From: JAFMJV01 sp034436555
GTDB taxonomy: Bacteria; Chloroflexota; Limnocylindria; Limnocylindrales; CSP1-4
Reading direction: 5' to 3'
Length of the DNA stretch: 64,000 bases
Assembly (NCBI GenBank): GCA_034436555.1
Contig: DAOTUU010000021.1
Coordinates: 1 to 64,000, forward strand
Under the pieces are notes generated by a model. It searched no databases. It was not told the origin of the DNA and worked only from the letters and a program-made list of their open reading frames with translations. The translations under genes were made by a program, and so were the position numbers. Below are positions 50,737-60,337 of the stretch, piece after piece (positions within the stretch are counted from its first letter, which is position 1; each line of letters begins with the position of its first letter).

Positions 50737-51906
50737 ATGATCATTCCGGGACCCACCATCGAGGCATCGTCGATCCGACCGATCGCCCCGGTCGATCGTC
50801 CGCGTCACCGCACCCCGGACCTTGCGGCCATCGGCGCTCCTGCGCGGGAGGCGATCGACGCGGGGGTCATCCCGTGTGCGGTCATCGGCGTGTCGGATGC
50901 CTGGGGCACCCTCCACCTCCAGGCGCTCGGTGGGCGGACCGATCGGCCGGCGGTGGACACGCGCTTCTTCCTGGCGTCGGTGACCAAGCCCATCGTGGCG
51001 ACCGCGGTGATGCAGCTGGTGGACGAGTCGCGCCTCGACCTCCAGGCGCCCCTCGTGCGGGTGCTGCCCGAGCTGGGCGGCCATCCCTGGCGCGAGCGGA
51101 TCAACGCCTGGCACGTGCTGACGCACACCGCGGGCCTTGGTGACGTCCCGCCCGACGTGCTCCGGAGGCAGCGGCCGGGATACCGCAGGATGCTCGAGAA
51201 GGTGGTGGGGGAGGAGCCGGCCTGGGAACCGGGCTCCCGGTTCCGCTACTGCTCCGACTCCTTCTACCTGCTCGCGGAGGCGATCGCACGACTGACCGGG
51301 ATGCGCTTTCCGATGGCGCTGCGGCGGCGACTGCTCGATCCGCTGGGCATGGAGACGACCACCTTCGACATGCGCGCGGAGCGATCCCGGACCCTCCCGG
51401 TGCATGGCATCCCGATGCGCAACGTGGTGATGCGGCAGCTGACGCTGCGTTTCCTGGCGAGCGCGACGCTGCCGGGGGGCGGACTGTTCGCGACGGCCGA
51501 GGATCTGCTGCGGTTCGGACGGGCGATGCTGCCGCGGAGAGGACAGGATGGTCCGCGGGTGCTGTCACAGGCGTGCATCGACGAGATGCTGCGGGAGCAG
51601 ACGATCGGCATCCCCGAGGTGCGCGACGACGGGATCGTGCGCGAGCCGCGCTACGCGCTCGGGTGGCGGAAGCGCTCGGAGCGGGCCGCGGGCCGGACGA
51701 TGGACGGCACGGTCGACCCCGACCTGGTCATCCCGGCCTCGGCTGGCACGGTGACCCACGGCGGGGCGAGCGGCACGCGCCTGTGGGTGGATCCGGAGCG
51801 GGATCTCGTGTTCGCGTTCCTCACCAACACGTGGCTGGGTGATGACACGCCCTGCCACGAGGTGCTGCGCCGGGTGTATGCGGCGTGGGATGCCGAGGGC
51901 GCCTGA
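50737..51906 (+). CDS. Serine hydrolase, class C beta-lactamase/esterase fold
   Basis: 389 residues. The nucleophile motif is Ser81-Val-Thr-Lys84 (S-x-x-K), the second motif Tyr171-Cys-Ser173 (Y-x-N/S), and the third HGGASG near residue 345 replaces KTG. This is the pattern of EstB-like esterases, D-aminopeptidases and related penicillin-binding hydrolases rather than true AmpC beta-lactamase. No signal peptide, so it is probably cytoplasmic. Substrate unknown. Confidence 0.88.
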   Translation: MIIPGPTIEASSIRPIAPVDRPRHRTPDLAAIGAPAREAIDAGVIPCAVIGVSDAWGTLHLQALGGRTDRPAVDTRFFLASVTKPIVATAVMQLVDESRLDLQAPLVRVLPELGGHPWRERINAWHVLTHTAGLGDVPPDVLRRQRPGYRRMLEKVVGEEPAWEPGSRFRYCSDSFYLLAEAIARLTGMRFPMALRRRLLDPLGMETTTFDMRAERSRTLPVHGIPMRNVVMRQLTLRFLASATLPGGGLFATAEDLLRFGRAMLPRRGQDGPRVLSQACIDEMLREQTIGIPEVRDDGIVREPRYALGWRKRSERAAGRTMDGTVDPDLVIPASAGTVTHGGASGTRLWVDPERDLVFAFLTNTWLGDDTPCHEVLRRVYAAWDAEGA

Positions 51907-51939
51907 GAGATCTTGGGCGCGTCGGGTCCTCGCGGGCGA

Positions 51940-52356
51940 TCAGGGGATCGCGCCTTCCTCCAGCGCGAACGTGCGAAGGCGCTCCATGCACGCGTCCAGG
52001 AGTCGCCCGCACTGGCGCATGACCCAGGGGTCCACGCGCGACGAGTCCTCGATCTCAAGGGTGGCGCCTGCGGCATCCTCGGCCAGCTCGAACCCGCCGC
52101 TGTTCCGGAAGTCGCTCAGCCAGTTGGCCTGGAGCTGCACGATGGCCGCGATCACCGCGCCACGCGAGAACGACCAGTCCAGGTAGTCGGCGTTGAGCCG
52201 GTCCACGATGTCCCGGACCCGGACTGGCTCGCCGCGCGGGATGCGCGCGACCAGGTGGACGATCCGCAGGGTCGCGAAGGGGTCTCCCGGCTCGGCGATG
52301 GTGGGCGGCTGGACGTTGGGGTCGGGCAGGTCGGGCGTCGTGCGGAGGACGAGCAC
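51940..52356 (-). CDS. Small soluble protein, unknown function
   Basis: 138 residues. Features: LRIVHLVARIPRGEPVRVRDIVDRLNADYLDWSFSRGAVIAAIVQLQANWL looks like a helix-turn-helix or winged-helix arrangement, then an acidic helical tail. No confident family. GTG at 52354-52356; TAGGCT lies six bases upstream (52363-52368), again the leaderless arrangement. Confidence 0.65.
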   Translation of the reverse strand: MLVLRTTPDLPDPNVQPPTIAEPGDPFATLRIVHLVARIPRGEPVRVRDIVDRLNADYLDWSFSRGAVIAAIVQLQANWLSDFRNSGGFELAEDAAGATLEIEDSSRVDPWVMRQCGRLLDACMERLRTFALEEGAIP

Positions 52357-52362
52357 CGGTCG

Positions 52363-52368
52363 AGCCTA
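52363..52368 (-). promoter_or_regulatory. Putative -10 element (leaderless) of the 51940-52356 gene
   Basis: TAGGCT on the minus strand, six bases before the GTG start. Confidence 0.45.
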
Positions 52369-52497
52369 GCACAGGGCGTCCTGACCACCGATGCGCCTGC
52401 CCGAACACGGGCCGCCGGGCGAGGCGCCGGACGGGCCGGGGCGCTGGTCCTGTGCGATCGGACCTGACGCCCCGGCATGGGGCGCCGGTCACGGGCG

Positions 52498-53739
52498 TCA
52501 GCCGGTGACCCCGGGGGACGCGAGCTGGACCTGCGGGGCACGCGCCGCCCTCAGCCTCGGAGACAGGCCGAACAGCCCGGTGATGGCCGTGAGCAGCAGT
52601 GCGATCGCCATCATCGTCGTGCTGCCGCCGAGCGAATCGAGCGCGAGGCCGCCGATGAGCATCCCCACGGGTTGCAGGCCGAGCGACACCACGCGCGCCG
52701 TGGAGCTCACCCGACCCAACAGCGGATCCGGGGTGATGGTGCTGCGCAGCGTGATGTACGGGATGAGCCACAGCGCCTGTGACAGACCGGACACCGCGAC
52801 AGCGATGCCCTGGATCACGGGATGCTCGGACAGCGCGAACACCCCGAGGGCCAGCGCTCCGACGAGGTTCGCGAGCAGCATCAGCCGGCCCAGCGGACCC
52901 CTCACCAGTCGTGCCGCCAGGAGCGCCCCGGCCAGGTACCCGATGCTGAACATCGCCAGCATCACCCCCACGGCCTCCGATCCCGCCTGTCGGTCGACCG
53001 TCAGGAAGTAGATGGCCGCCGCCGTAAGCGGCGCGGTGGTCACGGACACGGCACCCGCGAAGCCGACCGCGACGCGGAGCGTGGGCTGGCGCACCAGGTA
53101 GCGCAGTCCGTCACCGATGTCGCGCAGCAGGTGGGGATCCTCGCCGCGTCGGTCCGCGCGCAGGTTCCGGCGCACCGCCGACATGGCCACCGCGGACACC
53201 CCGAACGTGGCGGCATCGATGAGCAGCGTCCAGCCGGGCCCGATGGTGGTCACGAGCACCCCCGCGATGGCGGGCCCCAGGATGAAGCTCAGGCTGAACA
53301 CCGCCTCGGCGTAGGAGCTGGCACGCCCCACCTGGTCGCGCCCCACCAGCGCGGGCATCATCGAGGTCCAGGCCGCCATGAACAGGGCGCGCAGGCAGTT
53401 GATGGGGAACACCACGAGCAGGATCACCGGCATCGTGGGCCAGCCCAGCAGGTAGGACAGCGGGATGAGCGCGGTCAGCAGCGCCCGACCCAGGTCGGCC
53501 CCGATGATCATCCGACGACGATCCCAGCGGTCGGCCAGGGCGCCTGCCGGCAGGCCGAACAGCAGGTCGGGCAGGGTGGACAGGACTCCCACGATGCCCA
53601 TGGCCACACCAGACCCGGTGAGCGCGACCACGATCAGCGGGAGGGCCGTGAACGTGATGGCGTCCCCGAACGCGGAGATCCCCTGTCCGCCGAGCACGAC
53701 GCGGAAGTCGCGGTCGCGCCACAGGCTCCTGTCGGTCAC
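52498..53739 (-). CDS. MFS transporter (enterobactin exporter/MFS_3-like)
   Basis: 413 residues, about twelve helices. The motif after helix 2, GALADRWDRRRMIIGADLGRALL, is the MFS motif A, and FRVVLGGQGISAFGDAITFTALPLIVVAL is typical of EntS/macrolide-efflux-like members. Exports small molecules by proton antiport; substrate unknown. GTG start at 53739 with TAGCCT seven bases upstream (53747-53752). No regulator of a drug-efflux type adjoins it. Confidence 0.92.
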   Translation of the reverse strand: MTDRSLWRDRDFRVVLGGQGISAFGDAITFTALPLIVVALTGSGVAMGIVGVLSTLPDLLFGLPAGALADRWDRRRMIIGADLGRALLTALIPLSYLLGWPTMPVILLVVFPINCLRALFMAAWTSMMPALVGRDQVGRASSYAEAVFSLSFILGPAIAGVLVTTIGPGWTLLIDAATFGVSAVAMSAVRRNLRADRRGEDPHLLRDIGDGLRYLVRQPTLRVAVGFAGAVSVTTAPLTAAAIYFLTVDRQAGSEAVGVMLAMFSIGYLAGALLAARLVRGPLGRLMLLANLVGALALGVFALSEHPVIQGIAVAVSGLSQALWLIPYITLRSTITPDPLLGRVSSTARVVSLGLQPVGMLIGGLALDSLGGSTTMMAIALLLTAITGLFGLSPRLRAARAPQVQLASPGVTG

Positions 53740-53746
53740 CTGCGCA

Positions 53747-53752
53747 AGGCTA
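53747..53752 (-). promoter_or_regulatory. Putative -10 element (leaderless) of the MFS gene
   Basis: TAGCCT on the minus strand, seven bases before the GTG start at 53739, inside the 31-base gap to the upstream gene. Confidence 0.5.
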
Positions 53753-53770
53753 CCAGCGATCGGGCCCGGT

Positions 53771-56545
53771 TCAGCCCGCGTTCGCTCCCAGGCTCCGAGT
53801 CAGGAAGCTGTCGCGGATCAGCAGCGCATCCATGGGCCGCGCGAAGAGGTAACCCTGGGCCAGCTCGCATCCGGCGGACCGCAGCGCGGCGACCTGCTCC
53901 GGATGCTCGACACCCTCCGCGATCGGCTGCGCATGGAGCGTCCGCGCGATGTTCACGATGGACCGCACGAGATCCTGCGCCTCCGCCGATCGCTGGATGT
54001 CGGCGACCAGGGTGCGATCGATCTTGATGACGTCGAAGTCGAGCCGCCGAAGGTGGCCGATCGAGGACATCCCCGAGCCGAAGTCGTCGATGGCGAGCCG
54101 GACACCGGCGCGATGCAGGTCCCGCAGGCGAGCCTCCACCGCGTCCAGGTCATGCAGCGCGGCACCCTCGTTGACCTCCAGCAGCAGCCGGTCCGCGGGA
54201 AGGTCCGCCTCGGCCAGGGCCGCCGTGACCGACGCGACCATTCCCGGGTCGAGCAGCTGGCGGGCCGACACGTTCACCCCCAGCCACAGCCCCCGGCGCG
54301 CGTGGCGCTGCCACATCGCGGCATCCTGACAGGCGCGGCGCAGGACCCACTCGCCGATCGCGGGCATCAGCCCGGATTCCTCCGCGACCTCGAGGAACTC
54401 CCCCGGATCGACCGACCCGGCCTCGGGGCTGTGCCAGCGCAGCAGGGCCTCCGCCCCCTCGATCCGCCCATCCGCGGCGTGGACCACCGGCTGGTACACG
54501 AGCCGGAACTCGTCGCGCCCGAGGGCACGCCGGAGGGCGCTCTCCATGCGCACCCGCTGGCGCGCCGGACCGGACATCCCCGGATCGAACAGCACCCAGC
54601 GACCCCGGCCACGCCTCTTCGCCACGTACATCGCGGTGTCCGCGTCCCGCAGCATCTGCTCGGGGTCGGTGGCGGCACCGCTGGAGATGGCCACGCCCGC
54701 GCTGGCGGTCACGCGGGTGTCGCGCGTGCCCAGCCTGACGGGCGCCGCGAGGGCGGCCATGACCCGGTCGGCGACCCGGCCCAGCTCGTCGCGATCGACC
54801 TCCTCGATGAGCAGCGCGAACTCATCCCCGCCCAGTCGCGCAGCCGTGTCGCCGGGTCGGACGGCACCCCGCAGCCGTTCCGCGACGGCCCCCAGCAGCG
54901 CATCGCCCTCGGCGTGGCCCAGCTCATCGTTGACGGTCTTGAAATCGTCCAGGTCGATGAAGATCACCCCGACCTCGGTCGGCTTCCGACGGTTTCGATC
55001 GATGGCGTTGCCCAGCCGGTCCAGCAGCAGCGAGCGGTTCGGGAGGCCGGTGAGCGAGTCGTGATGCGCCTGGTAGCGCAGCTCCTCCTCCACCAGGTAC
55101 GCCCGCGTGACGTCGATGAGCGTGCCCACCCAGTAGGGCCGTCGCTGCCCTCCGGGCTGGACCGGCGACGCGTCGTCGCGGATCCAGCGGACCTCCCCCG
55201 ACCGGGTGACCATCCGGTAGTCGATGGCACCGCTCGTGGGCTCCTCCTCCTCGTGCAGCACCCGCTCCCGGTCATCGGGGTGGATGCTGTCGACCCAGCG
55301 CATCGGGTCCGCCATCCACTCCTCCGGTGTCCAGCCCAGGAGCCTCGAGATCTGGGGGCTGACGAAGGTCCAGGGACCGACGCCCAGCTCGGCGCGATAG
55401 AACACGCCGTTGACATGCTCCATCAGCTCCCGCAGCTCCCGCTCGCGAGCCTCCAGCTCCTCGGTGGCCTGGCGCTGCTGCGTCACGTCCCTGCCGGTCA
55501 GCACGAGGCCCTCGATGCCTGGCTCCGCGGTGCCGTCCCAGACCGCGATCTCCACCCAGCGCTCCTGGCCTCCGGCGCCGTTGGACCGGATGCGGCATTC
55601 CACGCGCACCGGACCCGACACCTCCCCGCGCCGGAGCGCTCCCAGCGTCGCCTGGGCTGCGGGCAGGTCGTCGGGGTGGACCAGGCTGGTCGGCCGGAAT
55701 CCCGCCACCTCGTCCTCGTCGATGCCCAGGAAGGCGGCGACCGACGGGCTCGCCCAGATGATGCGTCCCTGCTCGTCCACGACGGTGATGAGGTCGCTGG
55801 AGGCACCGATGAGCGCGCGCAGACGTCGCTGCTCACCCATCAGCGCGGTCCGCCGGCCCGCCCCGAACTCCAGGGCCGCGTTGCGCCGCTGGAGCAGCAC
55901 GAACAGCACCACCACCCCGACGCCGGCGAGCATCGCGAACCCGAACAGGATGAGCGACTCCCAGGCGTCCGACGCGCGACCCGCCTGGGCCGACGCGCTG
56001 GCCCGGCTTCCGAGGACGGACATCAGCCCCGCATACTCGCGGCGCACCTGCTCGCCGGCCAGGCTGCGCGTGATGCCGGGTCCCAGCTCTCCCTTGAAAC
56101 GGCTGCGATGGTCGGTCGTCTCCTGGAAGGCGTGGATCATCCCTCGGATGTCCTCCGGGACGAGCGATCCCGCCTCCTCGAGCAGCGTCGTCATGCGCTG
56201 GTGACGCCACTCGTGGGTCGCCTGCGCGTCGTCCATCGCCGCCGGCCCATCGGCGGCCCGGAAGGTGGACTCGAGGTACGCGTCCCGCTCCCCGGTCACC
56301 AGGTCGGCGAGCCGGTATAGCACGACCGCGCGGTCGTCCGGGACACGCAGCGTCCGACTGACGGGGATCCAGGCGACGACGCTCGCGGCCACGAGCCCCA
56401 TCAACGCCAGGACGGCCCAGCGGGGCGTGGTGCGCGACTTGGTGCGGCGGTGGTCGGCGACGGGCACGGGTGGTCGTGGCTCGCAGGTGCGGAAGATGGA
56501 CGGCTGCGGCGGGTGGACGCACAGTGCCGCCAGCCGCGGGTCCAT
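53771..56545 (-). CDS. Membrane PAS-PAS-GGDEF-EAL cyclic-di-GMP enzyme
   Basis: 924 residues. Order: transmembrane helix (about 44-62), ~150-residue extracytoplasmic domain, second helix (about 200-222), two PAS domains (about 240-360 and 370-490, the second preceded by a short coiled coil), GGDEF (RLGGDEFALL intact) and EAL. In the EAL domain EALLRW, NVSARQL, LEVNE, IDDFGSG, IKIDR and AEGVEH are conserved, so both synthesis and hydrolysis of c-di-GMP are possible. The RxxD inhibitory site is not obvious. Start: ATG 56545 rather than TTG 56557. Signal probably comes from the periplasmic domain or PAS ligands. Confidence 0.92.
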   Translation of the reverse strand: MDPRLAALCVHPPQPSIFRTCEPRPPVPVADHRRTKSRTTPRWAVLALMGLVAASVVAWIPVSRTLRVPDDRAVVLYRLADLVTGERDAYLESTFRAADGPAAMDDAQATHEWRHQRMTTLLEEAGSLVPEDIRGMIHAFQETTDHRSRFKGELGPGITRSLAGEQVRREYAGLMSVLGSRASASAQAGRASDAWESLILFGFAMLAGVGVVVLFVLLQRRNAALEFGAGRRTALMGEQRRLRALIGASSDLITVVDEQGRIIWASPSVAAFLGIDEDEVAGFRPTSLVHPDDLPAAQATLGALRRGEVSGPVRVECRIRSNGAGGQERWVEIAVWDGTAEPGIEGLVLTGRDVTQQRQATEELEARERELRELMEHVNGVFYRAELGVGPWTFVSPQISRLLGWTPEEWMADPMRWVDSIHPDDRERVLHEEEEPTSGAIDYRMVTRSGEVRWIRDDASPVQPGGQRRPYWVGTLIDVTRAYLVEEELRYQAHHDSLTGLPNRSLLLDRLGNAIDRNRRKPTEVGVIFIDLDDFKTVNDELGHAEGDALLGAVAERLRGAVRPGDTAARLGGDEFALLIEEVDRDELGRVADRVMAALAAPVRLGTRDTRVTASAGVAISSGAATDPEQMLRDADTAMYVAKRRGRGRWVLFDPGMSGPARQRVRMESALRRALGRDEFRLVYQPVVHAADGRIEGAEALLRWHSPEAGSVDPGEFLEVAEESGLMPAIGEWVLRRACQDAAMWQRHARRGLWLGVNVSARQLLDPGMVASVTAALAEADLPADRLLLEVNEGAALHDLDAVEARLRDLHRAGVRLAIDDFGSGMSSIGHLRRLDFDVIKIDRTLVADIQRSAEAQDLVRSIVNIARTLHAQPIAEGVEHPEQVAALRSAGCELAQGYLFARPMDALLIRDSFLTRSLGANAG

Positions 56546-56656
56546 GCCATGACCCAACGGGGGCAGGCTCTGACCGGACCGGGTGGTACCGGCCCCGTAC
56601 CGATGGGAGGTGTCAGCCGCCAGCCGGGTCGCCCATGCCGCCGGCCGGGTCGCCCG

Positions 56657-57118
56657 TCAGCCGCCCGTCGGGTCCGCCAAAGCGTCCGGATCGGCGGGCA
56701 GGTCGATGCGTTCCTCGGCGGCTCCGTACGGCCCTGCGCGCACGGCGAGATACGCGCCCCTGGGCACCTCGTCCAGCAGCGGCAGCAGGACGCGCACGAT
56801 CGCGTGAGCGTCTCGGCCCTGGAAGCGCATCGCGTAGTACCCGCGATCGAGCTCGTTCGTGTCGAGGTCACCGGCCCCGGATTCGTACAGGCCGCGCATC
56901 AGCCGATCCTCGAGCCGGAACATCCGCTGCTGCTCGCGAGACGTCTCGAACGCGGGGTCCGCGAGCGGCAGCCAGGCGACCACGCGCTGGAGCGACGGGT
57001 CGCCGTCGCTGACCGGCCCGCCCACGAGCGGCTCTGCATCAGGCACGGACACCGTCTCGGGATGCGTCCCGGTCGAATCCTCGGATCCGCCGCCGAACAG
57101 GCGCCTGAGGAAGCTCAT
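56657..57118 (-). CDS. Small acidic protein, unknown function
   Basis: 153 residues. Begins SFLRRLFGGG, an amphipathic start seen in many small high-GC-bacterial proteins, then a disordered linker and a folded part (LQRVVAWLPLADPAFETSREQQRMFRLEDRLMRGL...DGYYAMRFQGRDAHAIVRVLLPLL-like). No family recognised. A -10 hexamer TAGGCT is nine bases before the ATG. Confidence 0.7.
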   Translation of the reverse strand: MSFLRRLFGGGSEDSTGTHPETVSVPDAEPLVGGPVSDGDPSLQRVVAWLPLADPAFETSREQQRMFRLEDRLMRGLYESGAGDLDTNELDRGYYAMRFQGRDAHAIVRVLLPLLDEVPRGAYLAVRAGPYGAAEERIDLPADPDALADPTGG

Positions 57119-57176
57119 CGCCCGCCCAGCCTACACCGCTGCGCCTCGGCGTCGACGGCCGAGCCCGCGAGTGCCG

Positions 57177-58862
<1,686 letters not shown>

Positions 58863-58925
58863 GGGGCGGGCTCCGAATCGGGAGGCGTCGCGGACGCTGC
58901 GCCACCCGGTGATCAAGGTCAGGTG

Positions 58926-58951
58926 AAGCGGCCCTGGGAGAAAGGCCGCTT
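58926..58951 (-). promoter_or_regulatory. Leader stem-loop of kamA
   Basis: AAGCGGCC and GGCCGCTT form a perfect 8-bp stem with a 10-base loop, placed at the very 5' end of the predicted mRNA and 63 bases before the start codon. Possible stability or attenuation element. Confidence 0.55.
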
Positions 58952-58959
58952 GCATACCG

Positions 58960-58988
58960 ATTATGCACACTGGATAGACGATCGCCAA
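58960..58988 (-). promoter_or_regulatory. kamA promoter
   Basis: Minus strand TTGGCG (58983-58988), 17-base spacer, CATAAT (58960-58965), the best two-box promoter on this strand. Predicted leader about 95 bases. Confidence 0.65.
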
Positions 58989-59043
58989 GGGGTCAGATGC
59001 GCGACCGGTTCGATGTCGTCATGCGGGCCGGGCGTGCGCCGCT

Positions 59044-59130
59044 CGGCAGGGCGGGCCACATTTCGGCAGGGCGGGCCACGCCGCGGCAGGGGCGGGCCAC
59101 GCCGCGGCAGGGGCGGGCCACGCCGCGGCG
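59044..59130. repeat. 20/21-bp tandem repeat, about 4.3 copies
   Basis: CGGCAGGGCGGGCCACGCCG-like units at 59044, 59064, 59084, 59105 and a partial one at 59126. Fills the intergenic space before the 59172 gene. Confidence 0.85.
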
Positions 59131-59156
59131 CGACCCGCGTGGGGGTGCACGTCTGG

Positions 59157-59162
59157 TAGACT
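59157..59162 (+). promoter_or_regulatory. Putative -10 element of the 59172 gene
   Basis: TAGACT nine bases before the ATG at 59172, directly after the tandem repeat. Confidence 0.4.
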
Positions 59163-59171
59163 CGCGCCGCG

Positions 59172-59567
59172 ATGACGATGGACCGCTTGCGCAACCTGGG
59201 ATTCCTGCTCGCCTTCCTCGTGTTCGGGGTGGTGCTGTTCTGCCTCTACGGCGCCTTCCGCGGCGCCATCGAGGGTGGCAACTGGGTGGCGTTCCTGGGC
59301 GGCATCCTGCTGGGCGCCGTGATGGTCGCGTTCCTGCTCGTGGTGATGATCGTCCCGGACAGGCGCAGGACCGGCTGGGTCCAGGCCATCACGAACGTCA
59401 ACGCGAAGTACCTGTTCTTCGGGTTGATCATCGTCTGGATCGCCACCATGGGCCTGCTCGCGAGCCTCGAGCTGCCCAGCAACACGGTCGGTGCCCCGGC
59501 GCTCCTCGGACTGTTCGCGGGCATCTTCATCTTCATGGGCTTCATCTGGGCCGTCATCGGCGAATGA
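59172..59567 (+). CDS. Four-helix membrane protein, unknown function
   Basis: 131 residues with hydrophobic segments at about 10-30, 39-61, 76-96 and 105-128. No family recognised. It overlaps the Flp pilin gene by four bases (ATGA), so the two are translated together and it might serve that pilin, though no tad machinery is present. The ATG at 59172 is followed by a second in-frame ATG two codons later. Confidence 0.68.
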   Translation: MTMDRLRNLGFLLAFLVFGVVLFCLYGAFRGAIEGGNWVAFLGGILLGAVMVAFLLVVMIVPDRRRTGWVQAITNVNAKYLFFGLIIVWIATMGLLASLELPSNTVGAPALLGLFAGIFIFMGFIWAVIGE

Positions 59568-59722
59568 CCTCTGCGACCGGGCTCCGGCGCGACGAACGCG
59601 GCCAGGGCCTCGCGGAGTACGCCCTGATCCTGGCGCTCATCGTGGTGCTCTCGATCGTGGCCCTCGTGTTCCTGGGCACGCAGATCAGCAGCATCCTGTC
59701 CACGATCGCCCAGTCCGTCTGA
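59564..59722 (+). CDS. Flp/Fap-type pilin
   Basis: 52 residues. RDERGQGLAEYALILALIVVLSIVALVFLG is the standard Flp prepilin signature: short charged leader, Gly before the cleavage site, Glu at +5 of the mature protein, then one hydrophobic helix. Forms thin adhesive Tad pili when TadV/CpaA peptidase and the Tad apparatus are present, but no tad/cpa gene is in the window. The ATG overlaps the preceding membrane protein's stop. Confidence 0.85.
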   Translation: MTSATGLRRDERGQGLAEYALILALIVVLSIVALVFLGTQISSILSTIAQSV

Positions 59723-59879
59723 CCGACATCCCGACGCCTGGACCCGACCGGCCGGCTGTGGCCGCGCCCGACCTCTCCGGCCGCTGCGTCGGAGGCGGGC
59801 TGCGCGCAGAATCGCGGGGACCCATCCCATCGGCGCGTCGCTGACGGACCGCCGCGCTGGGACCCTCCGGAGGACGCTC

Positions 59880-60335
59880 GTGCGCACCGTCGATGTCACC
59901 TGGGACCAGGACGCCGGGCACTTTCTGGCCAGCGGCTCCATCCGCGGCCACACGGTGACCATCAACGCACCCGGGATGCCCGACGAGAAGAAGCGCCCGG
60001 CCGGCTTCTCGCCCGCCGACCTGCTGCTCGCGGCGATGGGTTCCTGCTCGCTCTGGGACGTGGTGGAGATCCTGCGCAAGTCGCGCCGTGAGGTGGCGGA
60101 CCTGCGCGTGCGCATCACGGCGGAGCAGGACGCGGATCCGCCCTGGACCTTCCGTCGGGCACACCTCCACTACACGTTCGTGGCCGATGGCCTGGACCCG
60201 GCGGTGGCGGAGCGGGCGGTCCGGCTGAGCGTGGAGAAGTACTGCTCGGTGATCGCGACGGTGCGACACGCAGCCACCGTGACGGATTCCTTCGAGATCC
60301 TCACGGAGGCGGAGGTCAGCGGGCCGGACGCCTGA
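59880..60335 (+). CDS. OsmC/Ohr-family peroxidase-like protein
   Basis: 151 residues. The reactive Cys pair of the family is present: one in SPADLLLAAMGSCSLWDVVEIL, the other in SVEKYCSVIATV. Family members reduce organic hydroperoxides using lipoyl or thiol donors; this belongs to the OsmC-like subgroup rather than Ohr. The GTG start has GGAGG upstream at good spacing. Only two bases separate its stop and the MMPL start, so they are co-transcribed. Confidence 0.92.
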   Translation: MRTVDVTWDQDAGHFLASGSIRGHTVTINAPGMPDEKKRPAGFSPADLLLAAMGSCSLWDVVEILRKSRREVADLRVRITAEQDADPPWTFRRAHLHYTFVADGLDPAVAERAVRLSVEKYCSVIATVRHAATVTDSFEILTEAEVSGPDA

Positions 60336-60337
60336 CC

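Noticed and set aside
59564..59722. Complete Tad pilus locus
   Set aside because: Only the pilin is present; no tadA, tadB, tadC, cpaA or secretin genes are seen on either side.
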